In this document: in pieces, positions 60,400-64,000 of the stretch
How the letters are laid out: each line of letters opens with the position of its first letter
How positions within the stretch are numbered: position 1 is the stretch's first letter
DNA from: Echinarachnius parma
Lineage: Eukaryota > Echinodermata > Echinoidea > Clypeasteroida > Echinarachniidae
Length of the DNA: 64,000 bases
Assembly: GCA_037951105.1 (NCBI GenBank)
Contig: JBAMJV010000848.1
Span: 1 to 64,000, forward strand
Direction of reading: 5' to 3'
Notes under the pieces: model-generated
Database searches by the model: none
What the model was told of the DNA's origin: nothing
Seen by the model: the letters and a program-made list of their open reading frames with translations, nothing else
Program-made: the position numbers and the translations under genes

Positions 60400-60711
60400 A
60401 AGAAGAGCTGCAGAGACGTCAGACCTCTAAAGATTGCGTCTGGAAGGTCTCCAATCTGGTTGCCATACAAAGTCCTGGGTGCAGAGAGAAAAACGTGATG
60501 GGAGAATAATATTCAAGATGCTTTTTATTAACGTCGGTAGGCAATGAGAAACTGAGAATCTGGAAGGTCCTGGATACAGAGAAAACACAGGGTACCGAGA
60601 TATAATAGAGTTTGTTAATATGATTCATGAAAAAGAGCTTCAGAGACATCAGACCTCTGAAGATTCCATCTGGAATGCCTCCAATCTGGTTGTCGTACAA
60701 AGTCCTTGACC
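60400..60711 (-). pseudogene. Decayed tandem copies of the LRR domain 2 exon
   Basis: Copy at about 60408-60478: [18 protein letters not shown] then a one-base deletion shifts the frame. Fragment at about 60550-60590: GAATCTGGAAGGTC joined to acceptor-side bases. Copy at about 60625-60711: TLYDNQIGGIPDGIFRGL, MSLKLFFMNHIN, with no donor. All keep an AG before GACTTTGTA and lie upstream of the true exon. Confidence 0.85.
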
Positions 60712-61144
60712 AGTGCACATACAAAAACATGCTAAAAATGATAATCTCTCCTCCCTACTTTATCTTGCGATTGCTTGTTCAATGGTCGATGAACAGTTTT
60801 CAACTCACACATAAAGCACAGAATTAGGTCAACACAATATTACAATGTGTATGCGCAATCAGTTCTCGTATACTAAGCTTTAAGATCTTTTGAACTTTTG
60901 TCAAATTAATTCTAACATAGGGAAGCTGACCAGAAAAAAAATAATATGAATACAAATGAGCAACGAATAATTAAAATGTTACTTAAAAGGGTCTGAAGAT
61001 GTAATGCATGTGTTCAACATACATGTATCTTTGACATCACCTGGTTAAAAATACCAACAAATAACACTGTATTCATTACTTTCTTTTGTTGACATATAAC
61101 AACTTGCACGTGTATAATATAGTTTTGATATATATATATATATA

Positions 61145-62129
61145 CTCCGCAAAAAAAGAAACTGGACACTTGTATGAGACCAAATATTTCGTATTCATTA
61201 ACGATAAATTATATGATATTGTATATCAAATTAAAGAAAAAATTACCCTCTTCAATATTCGCATGAAGTCCAGATGAAATCATTCATGCATGACTTGTCA
61301 CGGTCAATTAACCTCACCAAGGTCTGTTTTCAAAAATAGCAAAAATGGAACATCCACTCAACCATATAAATGTTGATAAGCTTAATCTAAAACGCTATAT
61401 TCATGAGATGGCATAATTTGTCATTACAAATGTGACCTTTTCTATCTTCATCTCAATAAAGAGTATAAATGAAGACAAATTGTGAACGTTATAGGTGTTA
61501 TTTTCATACAAAAGTAACAAAATGGGGAAGTCCATGGCAAAGCTTTATTAGTCAAAACCACAGTTTGTGCCCTTATTTCAGCATGAAAATGGTATAAATT
61601 CTTCTCAAGAATTCTACCGTAGTCCAAAGATCTTCAAAACCTGAAGTCACCCTTGGTCAAACAGTTGGGCAGTCTTTAACATGACATTTCTCTAGGTAAA
61701 TATGGTTAAAATTGCAGGGGACACATGAAATAGACAAGCTTCATGGCTGTAATACAGACCAGTATGGTAATGCTCTCATAACCTGGCCCTGTTTTATTGA
61801 CAAATTTGTATTTCCAGAGTTAGTTCATAACAATAAAGTTGAATAATGTCATAATTTACTTGCCCCGCTCATCTTGTTTTAAGTGAAACGCTTACTATCA
61901 TTTCAGTCGAATGGTGTGGTCCTCCATTGTTTTGCTATTTTTGAAAACAGACCTTGCTAGTGTTAATTGACCATGGCATTTCATGCATGAACGATTACAC
62001 CTTTAAGTTATACCCTGCATGTAGAGGACTAAATTCCCTTTAATTTGATATATGATCATGTACACTTTATCGTACATTAATATGAAATATTTCAACTCAT
62101 ACAAGTGTCCAGTTTCTTTTTTTGCGGAG
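61145..62129. mobile_element. Tc1/mariner-like MITE with ~200-bp inverted ends
   Basis: The ends CTCCGCAAAAAAAGAAACT are flanked by TA on both sides inside a TATA repeat. Inverted similarity continues inward about 200 bp, through GGTCTGTTTTCAAAAATAGC on both sides. The 985-bp element has no long frame. Confidence 0.85.
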
Positions 62130-64000
62130 TATATATATTTTCATGATGGAAAGTCATTCACAGGGCAATGTTCTCATAATCTCAGTAACAAAAGAAGTCT
62201 CTCAAACTAAAATAATTTAAAATGAGGTTCTCTATAGAGCTTTATTTTCTTTCAAAGAATTATCAACTCTTCCCGAGTGTAGACAGAGAGACAAGTTGTA
62301 TGATAGAAAGCAAACTTGTGGCAACCTGACCGGGCAATGCTCTCGAAAGTTGCCAAACTATATTTAACACACCCAGTTTTTAAGTTTTAACAACCACAAA
62401 ATGTATTGCACTGTCAACTTTAGAAACATTGTAGCGGAGGATAAATGAATGCTTAAGAAGAAAGGGTTAAACCTAGTTCTCCCTCAAATCCCTTATCTCC
62501 CCCCCCCCCCCCCTCCTCCTCCTCCTCCTCCTCCCTTCTAAACTAATGCACTTTCTCTTTCATCACGGCAACAGTGGGTGCACAAATGGATCAGAATACC
62601 GTCCTGCTGTTTCTAATATCCGCCACAGACAAAGTCAGGGAATAGCTTATGGGGATGAGGGGAGGTTGAGCTTTTCGAAGAGTGTATTTCTCTTCTGCTT
62701 TTTTAACTTCTTGAAAAGTATCCCACCGGAATTGTTTTCCTTACGGGGACGTGAGGAAAGATTAGGCTACGTAAGCTCCCAATTTCCCGCTTGCGACAGG
62801 TAAGGGTGCGAGCATTAGCACTTTCCCTGCAAAATCGCCTGCTAGTAATTTCACACCCTTATCGGCAAGAGTATCAAATTGAGTTGCAGCACTTTCTTGG
62901 GAGACGTTTGGACTGATAAAAGATGTCAGTTTACACAAAGATCAATAAGTACCGTAGTTTTTTTTAAAACTACTTTAAGAGATTTAAATGTTTTATTACA
63001 TTGGATGAAATTGAATTATCGTATTTTAAGGGGGTAATTCTTTCCATTTGAAGGGTGCTTTACAATATTATATATGGTATTTTTCAAGTAGGTTCTTTAA
63101 AATACTTGTTGAACAATTTTTTTCAATGAGAAACAACAAGTGGATTGCCTGCAGAGAAGTCATTTAACCAACGGTAATTGATTTTGCTGATATTTTCAAT
63201 AAAAAGTATCAAATTTATTAACAGTTTCAGGAAAACGAATTGAATTGGTTACTTCCAAAAACTGACCACAACATCACATCGTGACCTAAAATGCCATAAC
63301 TAGCAGCTCAGCACGAATCCCAACTTGATTTGTGCTCCCTGACAGATGAAAAGACCGCCCGATAAAAAGACTTTCTTAGCACAGCTCAAAAAGATTTACA
63401 TCAAAAACTATTTGTAGAGATACAGTAACACTGTTTCCTCCTAGTTTGTGTCTTTCCCATAGATAATAATACTTGACGCACCGAGTACCCGCAGGCGATG
63501 GGTGCATGAAACAGAGAAAGTGCAAATTTCTCCCGACTGTTACAGTAACAGCGAAGTGCAAATAGACCCGGCTGGAGATCACAGCTAGCCCTGGCGATCG
63601 TTTCCTTTTGAGACACGGCCGACTTGAAAAGGAGCGACTCGCCACCCACCCGAGCAACCCCCGCCTCCCCGCCGCAATAACGGCACTGCGGCCCCTTAAC
63701 GGCCCTTAATCAGATTGCCAGTCCATCTCCCTCACAGTAGGGCTTTACCAACAAGTCATTACCAGCCACTTCTTCTCCCACCATGAGGGTCAGATGGTTT
63801 GCAATGTGAAGACGGTTGCCCCCCCCCCCCCCCCCCCTCCTAGTTATTTATAAAACTGTCTTCTGGTTTGTGTCCTCCCGAAATTAGGGCTGGGAATTCA
63901 ATGACAGTAGTTATTATTGAGCCCATATGTACTTCTACAATCTACATAAGCTGACTATTGTAAATACAATGTATAGAACACCAGTCTGGGCGGAAAATGT
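62130..64000. other. slit intron, no gene
   Basis: No LRR-like exon was found upstream of 60711. C runs with CTC repeats lie at about 62499-62533 and 63820-63839. Two GC-balanced, repeat-free stretches (about 62540-62900 and 63460-63760) are candidate regulatory sequence. The next 5' slit exon must lie beyond 64000. Confidence 0.45.

Noticed and set aside
62546..63657. Possible further 5' slit exons or another gene
   Set aside because: No LRR pattern, cap cysteines or good splice context was found in these frames.
1..64000. CRISPR arrays, bacterial operons, viral genes or reverse transcriptase ORFs
   Set aside because: Spliced eukaryotic genes throughout; the regular repeats are minisatellites or MITEs; no RT or integrase-like frames were recognised.

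Overview
The window is intron-rich animal DNA of about 64 kb. It holds most of one large gene on the minus strand and one small gene on the plus strand, convergent with it. The protein content (an invertebrate-type Slit and a C-type lectin/PAN protein) and the repeats (tRNA-derived SINEs with GCGC-type tails, many foldback MITEs, long poly-G/poly-C runs) suggest a marine deuterostome, most likely an echinoderm. The species cannot be named from the sequence alone.

Plus strand, 1028-5860: three exons (1028-1260, 4373-4655, 5430-5860) join in frame into a C-type-lectin-like domain, a Thr-rich mucin-like stalk and a C-terminal PAN/apple-like domain. The signal-peptide exon is not seen and probably lies upstream of the window. 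The 4.3-10.9 kb stretch around its end holds a tandem duplication of the last exon and flank, CA repeats, a near-perfect 128-bp hairpin and AT-rich sequence that may be the Slit 3' UTR.

Minus strand, 60303 down to 10930: 22 exons encode the last 1090 residues of Slit, the secreted axon-guidance ligand of Robo receptors. All splice phases agree and the reading frame closes exactly. From the N-terminal side the fragment contains the end of LRR domain 2, LRR domains 3 and 4 each with N- and C-terminal caps, six EGF repeats, a laminin-G domain, one EGF and a C-terminal cystine knot. The first LRR domain, the signal peptide and the promoter lie beyond 64000. One EGF after laminin G, instead of the vertebrate three, is the invertebrate arrangement.

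The introns carry most of the novelty. Several exons are flanked by tandem, same-orientation, decayed copies of their own edges, including splice sites (near 36.2-37.4, 50.7, 53.2-53.8 and 60.4-60.7 kb; the lectin gene shows the same at 5.0-5.3 kb). A 3.2-kb element at 18591-21799 is studded with about a dozen copies of TAACGGAATTAC, with matching ends and a 4-bp direct repeat; it is the best candidate for an undescribed mobile element. Other structured elements are a 985-bp Tc1/mariner-like MITE (61145-62129), a TTAA-flanked piggyBac-like MITE (32882-33575), a hAT-like MITE (1299-1521), foldbacks at 23332-24086, 26252-26404, 45178-45345, 52614-52862, 57884-58015 and 58284-58495, and minisatellites at 15250-15640 and 46361-46630.
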